From the NCBI GenBank assembly GCA_027574665.1, contig CM050656.1:9003501-9067500 (forward strand): a stretch of 64,000 nucleotides of DNA, given 5' to 3'. The position numbers were made by a program, and so were the translations under genes. Below are positions 49,901 through 61,287 of this stretch, piece after piece. Under the pieces are notes generated by a model. That model had not been told where the DNA came from. It saw nothing but the letters and a program-made list of their open reading frames with translations, and made no database searches. The DNA is from Rhynochetos jubatus. Its lineage: Eukaryota > Chordata > Aves > Eurypygiformes > Rhynochetidae. Positions within the stretch are counted from its first letter, which is position 1, and every line of letters begins with the position of its first letter.

Positions 49901-51430
49901 CAATTATCCCTGGAGCTGTGGGCTTTCTGGTTCTCCAGACCCTAACCCTAACCCTAACCCTAGAAGTTGCCGACCGCGGTTTCCGGCCACGCCCCCCCCG
50001 CGTTCTGGCTAGGAAAGCTGGGGAGGGAGCCATGTCGGTGCAGTGTCGTGCTCCTCTTGGCAGGCCTTTGCAATCCCAATTATCCCTGGAGCTGTGGGCT
50101 TTCTGGTTCTCCAGACCCTAACCCTAACCCTAACCCTAGAAGTTGCCGACGGCGGTTTCCGGCCACGCCCCCCCCGGCTTCTGGCTAGGAAAGCTGGGGA
50201 GGGAGCCATGTCGGTGCAGTGTCGTGCTCCTCTTGGCAGGCCTTTGCAATGCCAATTATCCCTGGAGCTGTGGGCTTTCTGGTTCTCCAGACCCTAATCC
50301 TAACCCTAACCCTAGAAGTTGCCGACCGCGGTTTCCGGCCACGCCCCCCCCGCGTTCTGGCTAGGAAATCTGGGGAGAGAGCCATGTCGGTGCAGTGTCG
50401 TGCTCCTCTTGGCAGGCCTTTGCCATCCCAATTATCCCTGGAGCTGTGGGCTTTCTGGTTCTCCAGACGCTAACCCTAACCCTAACCCTAGAAGTTACCG
50501 ACCGCGGTTTCCGGCCACGCCCCCCCCCCGCGTTCTGGCTAGGAAAGCTGGGGAGGGAGCCATGTCGGTGCAGTGTCGTGCTCCTCTTGGCAGGCCTTTG
50601 CAATGCCAATTATCCCTGGAGCTGTGGGCTTTCTGGTTCTCCAGACCCTAACCCTAACCCTAACCCTAGAAGTTGCCGACCGCGGTTTCCGGCCACGCCC
50701 CCCCCGCGTTCTGGCTAGGAAAGCTGGGGAGGGAGCCATGTCGGTGCAGTGTCGTGCTCCTCTTGGCAGGCCTTTGCAATCCCAATTATCCCTGGAGCTG
50801 TGGGCTTTCTGGTTCTCCAGACCCTAACCCTAACCCTAACCCTAGAAGTTGCCGACGGCGGTTTCCGGCCACGCCCCCCCCGGCTTCTGGCTAGGAAAGC
50901 TGGGGAGGGAGCCATGTCGGTGCAGTGTCGTGCTCCTCTTGGCAGGCCTTTGCAATGCCAATTATCCCTGGAGCTGTGGGCTTTCTGGTTCTCCAGACCC
51001 TAATCCTAACCCTAACCCTAGAAGTTGCCGACCGCGGTTTCCGGCCACGCCCCCCCCGCGTTCTGGCTAGGAAAGCTGGGGAGAGAGCCATGTCGGTGCA
51101 GTGTCGTGCTCCTCTTGGCAGGCCTTTGCCATCCCAATTATCCCTGGAGCTGTGGGCTTTCTGGTTCTCCAGACCCTAACCCTAACCCTAACCCTAGAAG
51201 TTGCCGACTGCGCTTTCCGGCCACGCCCCCCGCCGGGTTCTGGCTAGGAAAGCTGGGGAGGGAGCCATGTCGGTGCAGTGTCGTGCTCCTCTTGGCAGGC
51301 CTTTGCAATGCCAATTATCCCTGGAGCTGTGGGCTTTCTGGTTCTCCAGACGCTAACCCTAACCCTAACCCTAGAAGTTGCCGACGGCGGTTTCCGGCCA
51401 CGCCCCCCCCGCGTTCTGGCTAGGAAAGCT
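38000..51430 (+). repeat. 22/24-unit higher-order repeat family (3880/4234 bp)
   Basis: Units with CCCTCCGCG at about 38527, 41172, 45052 and 49286 mark successive copies, spaced 2645, 3880 and 4234 bp. Between 41.1 and 50.3 kb the order of linked variants is preserved: TAATCC hexamers, GAAGTTACCG, CCGGCTTCTGG, GGAAATCTGGGGAGAG and CTGCGCTTTCC. The third copy has two extra units near 47.7-48.1 kb (a CGCATT unit and a GTTACCG unit), which accounts for the 354-bp difference between 3880 and 4234. The last copy diverges at about 50.4 kb, jumping to a GTTACCG unit. Short 4-unit duplications (about 705 bp) occur inside, for example 43616 to 44321 and 49967 to 50673. Confidence 0.8.
41465..41500 (-). 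repeat. Degenerate telomeric tract with two TAATCC changes
   Basis: This unit reads CCCTAATCC-TAACCC-TAATCC-TAG, so two of four GGG runs on the minus strand are lost. The same double variant lies at about 45351-45375 and 49585-49610, matching the 3880- and 4234-bp offsets. Only two full GGG runs remain in the tract, so a standard telomeric quadruplex within it should not form. Confidence 0.8.
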
Positions 51431-53852
51431 GGGGAGGGAGCCATGTCGGTGCAGTGTCGTGCTCCTCTTGGCAGGCCTTTGCAATGCCAATTATCCCTGG
51501 AGCTGTGGGCTTTCTGGTTCTCCAGACGCTAACCCTAACCCTAACCCTAGAAGTTGCCGACCGCGGTTTCCGGCCACGCCCCCCTGCGTTCTGGCTAGGA
51601 AAGCTGGGGAGAGAGCCATGTCGGTGCAGTGTCGTGCTCCTCTTGGCAGGCCTTTGCAATGCCAATTATCCCTGGAGCTGTGGGCTTTCTGGTTCTCCAG
51701 ACCCTAACCCTAACCCTAACCCTAGAAGTTGCCGACCGCGGTTTCCGGCCACGCCCCCCCCGCGTTCTGGCTAGGAAAGCTGGGGAGGGAGCCATGTCGG
51801 TGCAGTGTCGTGCTCCTCTTGGCAGGCCTTTGCAATCCCAATTATCCCTGGAGCTGTGGGCTTTCTGGTTCTCCAGACCCTAACCCTAACCCTAACCCTA
51901 GAAGTTGCCGACCGCGGTTTCCGGCCACGCCCCCCCCGCGTTCTGGCTAGGAAAGCTGGGGAGGGAGCCATGTCGGTGCAGTGTCGTGCTCCTCTTGGCA
52001 GGCCTTTGCAATGCCAATTATCCCTGGAGCTGTGGGCTTTCTGGTTCTCCAGACCCTAACCCTAACCCTAACCCTAGAAGTTGCCGACCGCGGTTTCCGG
52101 CCACGCCCCCCCCGCGTTCTGGCTAGGAAAGCTGGGGAGGGAGCCATGTCGGTGCAGTGTCGTGCTCCTCTTGGCAGGCCTTTGCAATGCCAATTATCCC
52201 TGGAGCTGTGGGCTTTCTGGTTCTCCAGACCCTAACCCTAACCCTAACCCTAGAAGTTGCCGACCGCGGTTTCCGGCCACGCCCCCCCCGCATTCTGGCT
52301 AGGAAAGCTGGGGAGGGAGCCATGTCGGTGCAGTGTCGTGCTCCTCTTGGCAGGCCTTTGCAATGCCAATTATCCCTGGAGCTGTGGGCTTTCTGGTTCT
52401 CCAGACCCTAACCCTAACCCTAACCCTAGAAGTTGCCGACCGCGGTTTCCGGCCACGCCCCCCCCGCGTTCTGGCTAGGAAAGCTGGGGAGGGAGCCATG
52501 TCGGTGCAGTGTCGTGCTCCTCTTGGCAGGCCTTTGCAATGCCAATTATCCCTGGAGCTGTGGGCTTTCTGGTTCTCCAGACCCTAACCCTAACCCTAAC
52601 CCTAGAAGTTGCCGACGGCGGTTTCCGGCCACGCCCCCCCCGCGTTCTGGCTAGGAAAGCTGGGGAGGGAGCCATGTCGGTGCAGTGTCGTGCTCCTCTT
52701 GGCAGGCCTTTGCCATCCCAATTATCCCTGGAGCTGTGGGCTTTCTGGTTCTCCAGACCCTAACCCTAACCCTAACCCTAGAAGTTGCCGACTGCGCTTT
52801 CCGGCCACGCCCCCCCCCGCGTTCTGGCTAGGAAAGCTGGGGAGGGAGCCATGTCGGTGCAGTGTCGTGCTCCTCTTGGCAGGCCTTTGCAATGCCAATT
52901 ATCCCTGGAGCTGTGGGCTTTCTGGTTCTCCAGACCCTAACCCTAACCCTAACCCTAGAAGTTGCCGACGGCGGTTTCCGGCCACGCCCCCCCCGCATTC
53001 TGGCTAGGAAAGCTGGGGAGGGAGCCATGTCGGTGCAGTGTCGTGCTCCTCTTGGCAGGCCTTTGCAATGCCAATTATCCCTGGAGCTGTGGGCTTTCTG
53101 GTTCTCCAGACGCTAACCCTAACCCTAACCCTAGAAGTTACCGACCGCGGTTTCCGGCCACGCCCCCCCCCGCGTTCTGGCTAGGAAAGCTGGGGAGGGA
53201 GCCATGTCGGTGCAGTGTCGTGCTCCTCTTGGCAGGCCTTTGCAATGCCAATTATCCCTGGAGCTGTGGGCTTTCTGGTTCTCCAGACCCTAACCCTAAC
53301 CCTAACCCTAGAAGTTGCCGACCGCGGTTTCCGGCCACGCCCCCCCCGCGTTCTGGCTAGGAAAGCTGGGGAGGGAGCCATGTCGGTGCAGTGTCGTGCT
53401 CCTCTTGGCAGGCCTTTGCAATGCCAATTATCCCTGGAGCTGTGGGCTTTCTGGTTCTCCAGACCCTAATCCTAACCCTAACCCTAGAAGTTGCCGACCG
53501 CGGTTTCCGGCCACGCCCCCCCCGCGTTCTGGCTAGGAAAGCTGGGGAGAGAGCCATGTCGGTGCAGTGTCGTGCTCCTCTTGGCAGGCCTTTGCCATCC
53601 CAATTATCCCTGGAGCTGTGGGCTTTCTGGTTCTCCAGACGCTAACCCTAACCCTAACCCTAGAAGTTGCCGACTGCGCTTTCCGGCCACGCCCCCCGCC
53701 GCATTCTGGCTAGGAAAGCTGGGGAGGGAGCCATGTCGGTGCAGTGTCGTGCTCCTCTTGGCAGGCCTTTGCAATGCCAATTATCCCTGGAGCTGTGGGC
53801 TTTCTGGTTCTCCAGACCCTAACCCTAACCCTAACCCTAGAAGTTGCCGACC
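51430..53852 (+). repeat. Near-consensus monomer zone
   Basis: About 14 units, many matching the type unit closely (51720-52610 especially), with a CGCATT unit near 52290 and a CTGCGCTTT unit near 52791. One short C-tract (C6TGCG, about 51580) gives a 175-bp unit. No higher-order period and no gene are visible. Confidence 0.65.
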
Positions 53853-56800
53853 GCGGTTTCCGGCCACGCCCCCGCCGGGTTCTGGCTAGGAAAGCTGGGG
53901 AGGGAGCCATGTCGGTGCAGTGTCGTGCTCCTCTTGGCAGGCCTTTGCAATGCCAATTATCCCTGGAGCTGTGGGCTTTCTGGTTCTCCAGACGCTAACC
54001 CTAACCCTAACCCTAGAAGTTGCCGACCGCGGTTTCCGGCCACGCCCCCCCCGCGTTCTGGCTAGGAAAGCTGGGGAGAGAGCCATGTCGGTGCAGTGTC
54101 GTGCTCCTCTTGGCAGGCCTTTGCAATGCCAATTATCCCTGGAGCTGTGGGCTTTCTGGTTCTCCAGACCCTAACCCTAACCCTAACCCTAGAAGTTGCC
54201 GACGGCGGTTTCCGGCCACGCCCCCCCCGCGTTCTGGCTAGGAAAGCTGGGGAGGGAGCCATGTCGGTGCAGTGTCGTGCTCCTCTTGGCAGGCCTTTGC
54301 AATGCCAATTATCCCTGGAGCTGTGGGCTTTCTGGTTCTCCAGACCCTAACCCTAACCCTAACCCTAGAAGTTGCCGACCGCGGTTTCCGGCCACGCCCC
54401 CCCCGCGTTCTGGCTAGGAAAGCTGGGGAGGGAGCCATGTCGGTGCAGTGTCGTGCTCCTCTTGGCAGGCCTTTGCAATGCCAATTATCCCTGGAGCTGT
54501 GGGCTTTCTGGTTCTCCAGACCCTAACCCTAACCCTAACCCTAGAAGTTGCCGACCGCGGTTTCCGGCCACGCCCCCCCCGCATTCTGGCTAGGAAAGCT
54601 GGGGAGGGAGCCATGTCGGTGCAGTGTCGTGCTCCTCTTGGCAGGCCTTTGCAATGCCAATTATCCCTGGAGCTGTGGGCTTTCTGGTTCTCCAGACCCT
54701 AACCCTAACCCTAACCCTAGAAGTTGCCGACCGCGCTTTCCGGCCACGCCCCCCCCGCGTTCTGGCTAGGAAAGCTGGGGAGGGAGCCATGTCGGTGCAG
54801 TGTCGTGCTCCTCTTGGCAGGCCTTTGCAATGCCAATTATCCCTGGAGCTGTGGGCTTTCTGGTTCTCCAGACCCTAACCCTAACCCTAACCCTAGAAGT
54901 TGCCGACGGCGGTTTCCGGCCACGCCCCCCCCGCGTTCTGGCTAGGAAAGCTGGGGAGGGAGCCATGTCGGTGCAGTGTCGTGCTCCTCTTGGCAGGCCT
55001 TTGCAATGCCAATTATCCCTGGAGCTGTGGGCTTTCTGGTTCTCCAGACGCTAACCCTAACCCTAACCCTAGAAGTTGCCGACGGCGGTTTCCGGCCACG
55101 CCCCCCCCGCGTTCTGGCTAGGAAAGCTGGGGAGGGAGCCATGTCGGTGCAGTGTCGTGCTCCTCTTGGCAGGCCTTTGCCATCCCAATTATCCCTGGAG
55201 CTGTGGGCTTTCTGGTTCTCCAGACCCTAACCCTAACCCTAACCCTAGAAGTTGCCGACCGCGGTTTCCGGCCACGCCCCCCCCGCGTTCTGGCTAGGAA
55301 AGCTGGGGAGGGAGCCATGTCGGTGCAGTGTCGTGCTCCTCTTGGCAGGCCTTTGCAATGCCAATTATCCCTGGAGCTGTGGGCTTTCTGGTTCTCCAGA
55401 CGCTAACCCTAACCCTAACCCTAGAAGTTGCCGACCGCGGTTTCCGGCCACGCCCCCCCCGCGTTCTGGCTAGGAAAGCTGGGGAGGGAGCCATGTCGGT
55501 GCAGTGTCGTGCTCCTCTTGGCAGGCCTTTGCAATGCCAATTATCCCTGGAGCTGTGGGCTTTCTGGTTCTCCAGACCCTAACCCTAACCCTAACCCTAG
55601 AAGTTGCCGACCGCGCTTTCCGGCCACGCCCCCGCCGGGTTCTGGCTAGGAAAGCTGGGGAGGGAGCCATGTCGGTGCAGTGTCGTGCTCCTCTTGGCAG
55701 GCCTTTGCAATGCCAATTATCCCTGGAGCTGTGGGCTTTCTGGTTCTCCAGACCCTAACCCTAACCCTAACCCTAGAAGTTGCCGACCGCGGTTTCCGGC
55801 CACGCCCCCCCCCGCGTTCTGGCTAGGAAAGCTGGGGAGGGAGCCATGTCGGTGCAGTGTCGTGCTCCTCTTGGCAGGCCTTTGCAATGCCAATTATCCC
55901 TGGAGCTGTGGGCTTTCTGGTTCTCCAGACCCTAACCCTAACCCTAACCCTAGAAGTTGCCGACGGCGGTTTCCGGCCACGCCCCCCCCGCGTTCTGGCT
56001 AGGAAAGCTGGGGAGGGAGCCATGTCGGTGCAGTGTCGTGCTCCTCTTGGCAGGCCTTTGCAATGCCAATTATCCCTGGAGCTGTGGGCTTTCTGGTTCT
56101 CCAGACGCTAACCCTAACCCTAACCCTAGAAGTTGCCGACGGCGGTTTCCGGCCACGCCCCCGCCGGGTTCTGGCTAGGAAAGCTGGGGAGGGAGCCATG
56201 TCGGTGCAGTGTCGTGCTCCTCTTGGCAGGCCTTTGCAATGCCAATTATCCCTGGAGCTGTGGGCTTTCTGGTTCTCCAGACGCTAACCCTAACCCTAAC
56301 CCTAGAAGTTGCCGACCGCGGTTTCCGGCCACGCCCCCCCCGCGTTCTGGCTAGGAAAGCTGGGGAGAGAGCCATGTCGGTGCAGTGTCGTGCTCCTCTT
56401 GGCAGGCCTTTGCAATGCCAATTATCCCTGGAGCTGTGGGCTTTCTGGTTCTCCAGACCCTAACCCTAACCCTAACCCTAGAAGTTGCCGACGGCGGTTT
56501 CCGGCCACGCCCCCCCCGCGTTCTGGCTAGGAAAGCTGGGGAGGGAGCCATGTCGGTGCAGTGTCGTGCTCCTCTTGGCAGGCCTTTGCAATGCCAATTA
56601 TCCCTGGAGCTGTGGGCTTTCTGGTTCTCCAGACCCTAACCCTAACCCTAACCCTAGAAGTTGCCGACCGCGGTTTCCGGCCACGCCCCCCCCGCGTTCT
56701 GGCTAGGAAAGCTGGGGAGGGAGCCATGTCGGTGCAGTGTCGTGCTCCTCTTGGCAGGCCTTTGCAATGCCAATTATCCCTGGAGCTGTGGGCTTTCTGG

Positions 56801-58395
56801 TTCTCCAGACCCTAACCCTAACCCTAACCCTAGAAGTTGCCGACCGCGGTTTCCGGCCACGCCCCCCCCGCATTCTGGCTAGGAAAGCTGGGGAGGGAGC
56901 CATGTCGGTGCAGTGTCGTGCTCCTCTTGGCAGGCCTTTGCAATGCCAATTATCCCTGGAGCTGTGGGCTTTCTGGTTCTCCAGACCCTAACCCTAACCC
57001 TAACCCTAGAAGTTGCCGACCGCGCTTTCCGGCCACGCCCCCCCCGCGTTCTGGCTAGGAAAGCTGGGGAGGGAGCCATGTCGGTGCAGTGTCGTGCTCC
57101 TCTTGGCAGGCCTTTGCAATGCCAATTATCCCTGGAGCTGTGGGCTTTCTGGTTCTCCAGACCCTAACCCTAACCCTAACCCTAGAAGTTGCCGACGGCG
57201 GTTTCCGGCCACGCCCCCCCCGCGTTCTGGCTAGGAAAGCTGGGGAGGGAGCCATGTCGGTGCAGTGTCGTGCTCCTCTTGGCAGGCCTTTGCAATGCCA
57301 ATTATCCCTGGAGCTGTGGGCTTTCTGGTTCTCCAGACGCTAACCCTAACCCTAACCCTAGAAGTTGCCGACGGCGGTTTCCGGCCACGCCCCCCCCGCG
57401 TTCTGGCTAGGAAAGCTGGGGAGGGAGCCATGTCGGTGCAGTGTCGTGCTCCTCTTGGCAGGCCTTTGCCATCCCAATTATCCCTGGAGCTGTGGGCTTT
57501 CTGGTTCTCCAGACCCTAACCCTAACCCTAACCCTAGAAGTTGCCGACCGCGGTTTCCGGCCACGCCCCCCCCGCGTTCTGGCTAGGAAAGCTGGGGAGG
57601 GAGCCATGTCGGTGCAGTGTCGTGCTCCTCTTGGCAGGCCTTTGCAATGCCAATTATCCCTGGAGCTGTGGGCTTTCTGGTTCTCCAGACGCTAACCCTA
57701 ACCCTAACCCTAGAAGTTGCCGACCGCGGTTTCCGGCCACGCCCCCCCCGCGTTCTGGCTAGGAAAGCTGGGGAGGGAGCCATGTCGGTGCAGTGTCGTG
57801 CTCCTCTTGGCAGGCCTTTGCAATGCCAATTATCCCTGGAGCTGTGGGCTTTCTGGTTCTCCAGACCCTAACCCTAACCCTAACCCTAGAAGTTGCCGAC
57901 CGCGCTTTCCGGCCACGCCCCCGCCGGGTTCTGGCTAGGAAAGCTGGGGAGGGAGCCATGTCGGTGCAGTGTCGTGCTCCTCTTGGCAGGCCTTTGCAAT
58001 GCCAATTATCCCTGGAGCTGTGGGCTTTCTGGTTCTCCAGACCCTAACCCTAACCCTAACCCTAGAAGTTGCCGACCGCGGTTTCCGGCCACGCCCCCCC
58101 CCGCGTTCTGGCTAGGAAAGCTGGGGAGGGAGCCATGTCGGTGCAGTGTCGTGCTCCTCTTGGCAGGCCTTTGCAATGCCAATTATCCCTGGAGCTGTGG
58201 GCTTTCTGGTTCTCCAGACCCTAACCCTAACCCTAACCCTAGAAGTTGCCGACGGCGGTTTCCGGCCACGCCCCCCCCGCGTTCTGGCTAGGAAAGCTGG
58301 GGAGGGAGCCATGTCGGTGCAGTGTCGTGCTCCTCTTGGCAGGCCTTTGCAATGCCAATTATCCCTGGAGCTGTGGGCTTTCTGGTTCTCCAGAC
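53853..58395 (+). repeat. 13-unit higher-order repeat (2289 bp), two near-identical copies
   Basis: 53853-56106 matches 56142-58395 at an offset of 2289 bp, 13 units plus one base. The match begins just after a C/G difference (53852 against 56141) and ends at a GACGCT/GACCCT difference (56107 against 58396). Inside this range I found no difference in unit order or in any translated frame that I compared, but I did not check it base by base. The order includes CGCCGGG, a GGGGAGAG unit, a CGCATT unit, CGCGCTTT, CGGCGG units, a CCATCCC unit and a C9 unit. It looks like the most recent large duplication in the window. Confidence 0.85.
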
Positions 58396-61287
58396 CCTAA
58401 CCCTAACCCTAACCCTAGAAGTTGCCGACCGCGGTTTCCGGCCACGCCCCCCCCGCGTTCTGGCTAGGAAAGCTGGGGAGGGAGCCATGTCAGTGCAGTG
58501 TCGTGCTCCTCTTGGCAGGCCTTTGCAATCCCAATTATCCCTGGAGCTGTGGGCTTTCTGGTTCTCCAGACCCTAACCCTAACCCTAACCCTAGAAATTG
58601 CCGACTGCGCTTTCCGGCCACGCCCCCCCCGGGTTCTAGCCGGGAAAGCTGGGGAGGGAGCCATGTCGGTGCAGTGTCGTGCTGCTCTTGGCAGGCCTTT
58701 GCAATGCCAATTATCCCTGGAGCTGTGGGCTTTCTGGTTCTCCAGACCCTAACCCTAACCCTAACCCTAGAAGTTGCCGACCGTGGTTTCCGGCCACGCC
58801 CCCCGTGGATTCTGGCTAGGAAAGCTGGGGAGGGAGCCATGTCGGTGCAGTGTCGTGCTCCTCTTGGCAGGCCTTTGCAATCCCAATTATCCCTGGAGCT
58901 GTGGGCTTTCTGGTTCTCCAGACCCTAACCCTAACCCTAACCCTAGAAGTTGCCGACCGCGGTTTCCGGCCACGCCCCCCCCGCGTTCTGGCTAGGAAAG
59001 CTGGGGAGGGAGCCATGTCGGTGCAGTGTCGTGCTCCTCTTGGCAGGCCTTTGCAATGCCAATTATCCCTGGAGCTGTGGGCTTTCTGGTTCTCCAGACC
59101 CTAACCCTAACCCTAACCCTAGAAGTTGCCGACCGCGGTTTTCCTCCACACCCCCCCCGCGTTCTGGCTAGGAAAGCTGGGGAGGGAGCCATGTCGGTGC
59201 AGTGTCGTGCTCCTCTTGGCAGGCCTTTGCAATGCCAATTATCCCTGGAGCTGTGGGCTTTCTGGTTCTCCAGACCCTAACCCTAACCCTAACTCTAGAA
59301 GTTGCCGACCGCGGTTTCTGGCCACGCCCCCCCCGCGTTCTGGCTAGGAAAGCTGGGGAGGGAGCCATGTCGGTGCAGTGTCGTGCTCCTCTTGGCAGGC
59401 CTTTGCCATCCCAAATATCCCTGGAGCTGTGGGCTTTCTGGTTCTCCAGACCCTAACCCTAACCCTAACCCTACAAGTTGTCGACCGCGGTTTCCGGCCA
59501 CGCCCCCCCCGCGTTCTGGCTAGGAAAGCTGGGGAGGGAGCCATGTCGGTGCAGTGTCGTGCTCCTCTTGGCAGGCCTTTGCAATCCCAATTATCCCTGG
59601 AGCTGTGGGCTTTCTGGTTCTCCAGACCCTAACCCTAACCCTAACCCTAGAAGTTGCCGACCGCGGTTTCCGGCCACGCCCCCCGTGGGTTCTGTCTAGG
59701 AAAGCTGGGGAGGGAGCCATGTCGGTGCAGTGTCGTGCTCCTCTTGGCAGGCCTTTGCAATGCCAATTATCCCTGGAGCTGTGGGCTTTCTGGTTCTCCA
59801 GACCCTAACCCTAACCCTAACCCTAGAAGTTGCCGACCGCGGTTTTCCTCCACACCCCCCCCGCGTTCTGGCTAGGAAAGCTGGGGAGGGAGCCATGTCG
59901 GTGCAGTGTCGTGCTCCTCTTGGCAGGCCTTTGCAATGCCAATTATCCCTGGAGCTGTGGGCTTTCTGGTTCTCCAGACCCTAACCCTAACCCTAACCCT
60001 AGAAGTTGCCGACGGCGGTTTCCGGCCACGCCCCCCCCGCGTTCTGGCTAGGAAAGCTGGGGAGGGAGCCATGTCGGTGCAGTGTCGTGCTCCTCTTGGC
60101 AGGCCTTTGCAATGCCAATTATCCCTGGAGCTGTGGGCTTTCTGGTTCTCCAGACGCTAACCCTAACCCTAACCCTAGAAGTTGCCGACCGCGGTTTCCG
60201 GCCACGCCCCCCCCGCGTTCTGGTTAGGAAAGCTGGGGAGAGAGCCATGTCGGTGCAGTGTCGTGCTCCTCTTGGCAGGCCTTTGCAATGCCAATTATCC
60301 CTGGAGCTGTGGGCTTTCTGGTTCTCCAGACGCTAACCCTAACCCTAACCCTAGAAGTTGCCGACCGCGGTTTCCGGCCACGCCCCCCCCGCGTTCTGGC
60401 TAGGAAAGCTGGGGAGGGAGCCATGTCGGTGCAGTGTCGTGCTCCTCTTGGCAGGCCTTTGCAATGCCAATTATCCCTAGAGCTGTGGTCTTTCTGGTTC
60501 TCCAGACCCTAACCCTAACCCTAACTCTAGAAGTTGCCGACCGCGGTTTCTGGCCACGCCCCCCCCCGCGTTCTGGCTAGGAAAGCTGGGGAGGGAGCCA
60601 TGTCGGTGCAGTGTCGTGCTCCTCTTGGCAGGCCTTTGCAATGCCAATTATCCCTGGAGCTGTGGGCTTTCTGGTTCTCCAGACCCTAACCCTAACCCTA
60701 ACCCTAGAAGTTGCCGACCGCGGTTTCCGGCCACGCCCCCCCCGCGTTCTGGCTAGGAAAGCTGGGGAGGGAGCCATGTCGGTGCAGTGTCGTGCTCCTC
60801 TTGGCAGGCCTTTGCAATGCCAATTATCCCTGGAGCTGTGGGCTTTCTGGTTCTCCAGACCCTAACCCTAACCCTAACCCTAGAAGTTGCCGACCGCGGT
60901 TTCCGGCCACGCCCCCCCCGGCTTCTGGCTAGGAAAGCTGGGGAGGGAGCCATGTCGGTGCAGTGTCGTGCTCCTCTTGGCAGGCCTTTGCAATGCCAAT
61001 TATCCCTGGAGCTGTGGGCTTTCTGGTTCTCCAGACGCTAACCCTAACCCTAACCCTAGAAGTTGCCGACCGCGGTTTCCGGCCACGCCCCCCCCGCATT
61101 CTGGCTAGGAAAGCTGGGGAGAGAGCCATGTCGGTGCAGTGTCGTGCTCCTCTTGGCAGGCCTTTGCAATCCCAATTATCCCTGGAGCTGTGGGCTTTCT
61201 GGTTCTCCAGACCCTAACCCTAACCCTAACCCTAGAAGTTGCCGACCGCGGTTTCCGGCCACGCCCCCCCCGCGTTCTGGCTAGGAA
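58396..61287 (+). repeat. Mixed unit zone including one copy of a 12-unit-spaced block
   Basis: Units with CCAAATATCCC plus CCCTACAAGTTGTCG (about 59411-59482), GTGGGTTCTGTCTAGG (about 59686) and GGTTTTCCTCCACACC (about 59840) recur at an offset of 2113 bp (12 units plus one base) in the next zone. An earlier GGTTTTCCTCCACACC unit lies near 59139. The stretch of about 60182-60510, with CTGGTTAGG and CCTAGAGCTG, recurs 3345 bp later at about 63527-63855. No gene is present. Confidence 0.7.
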
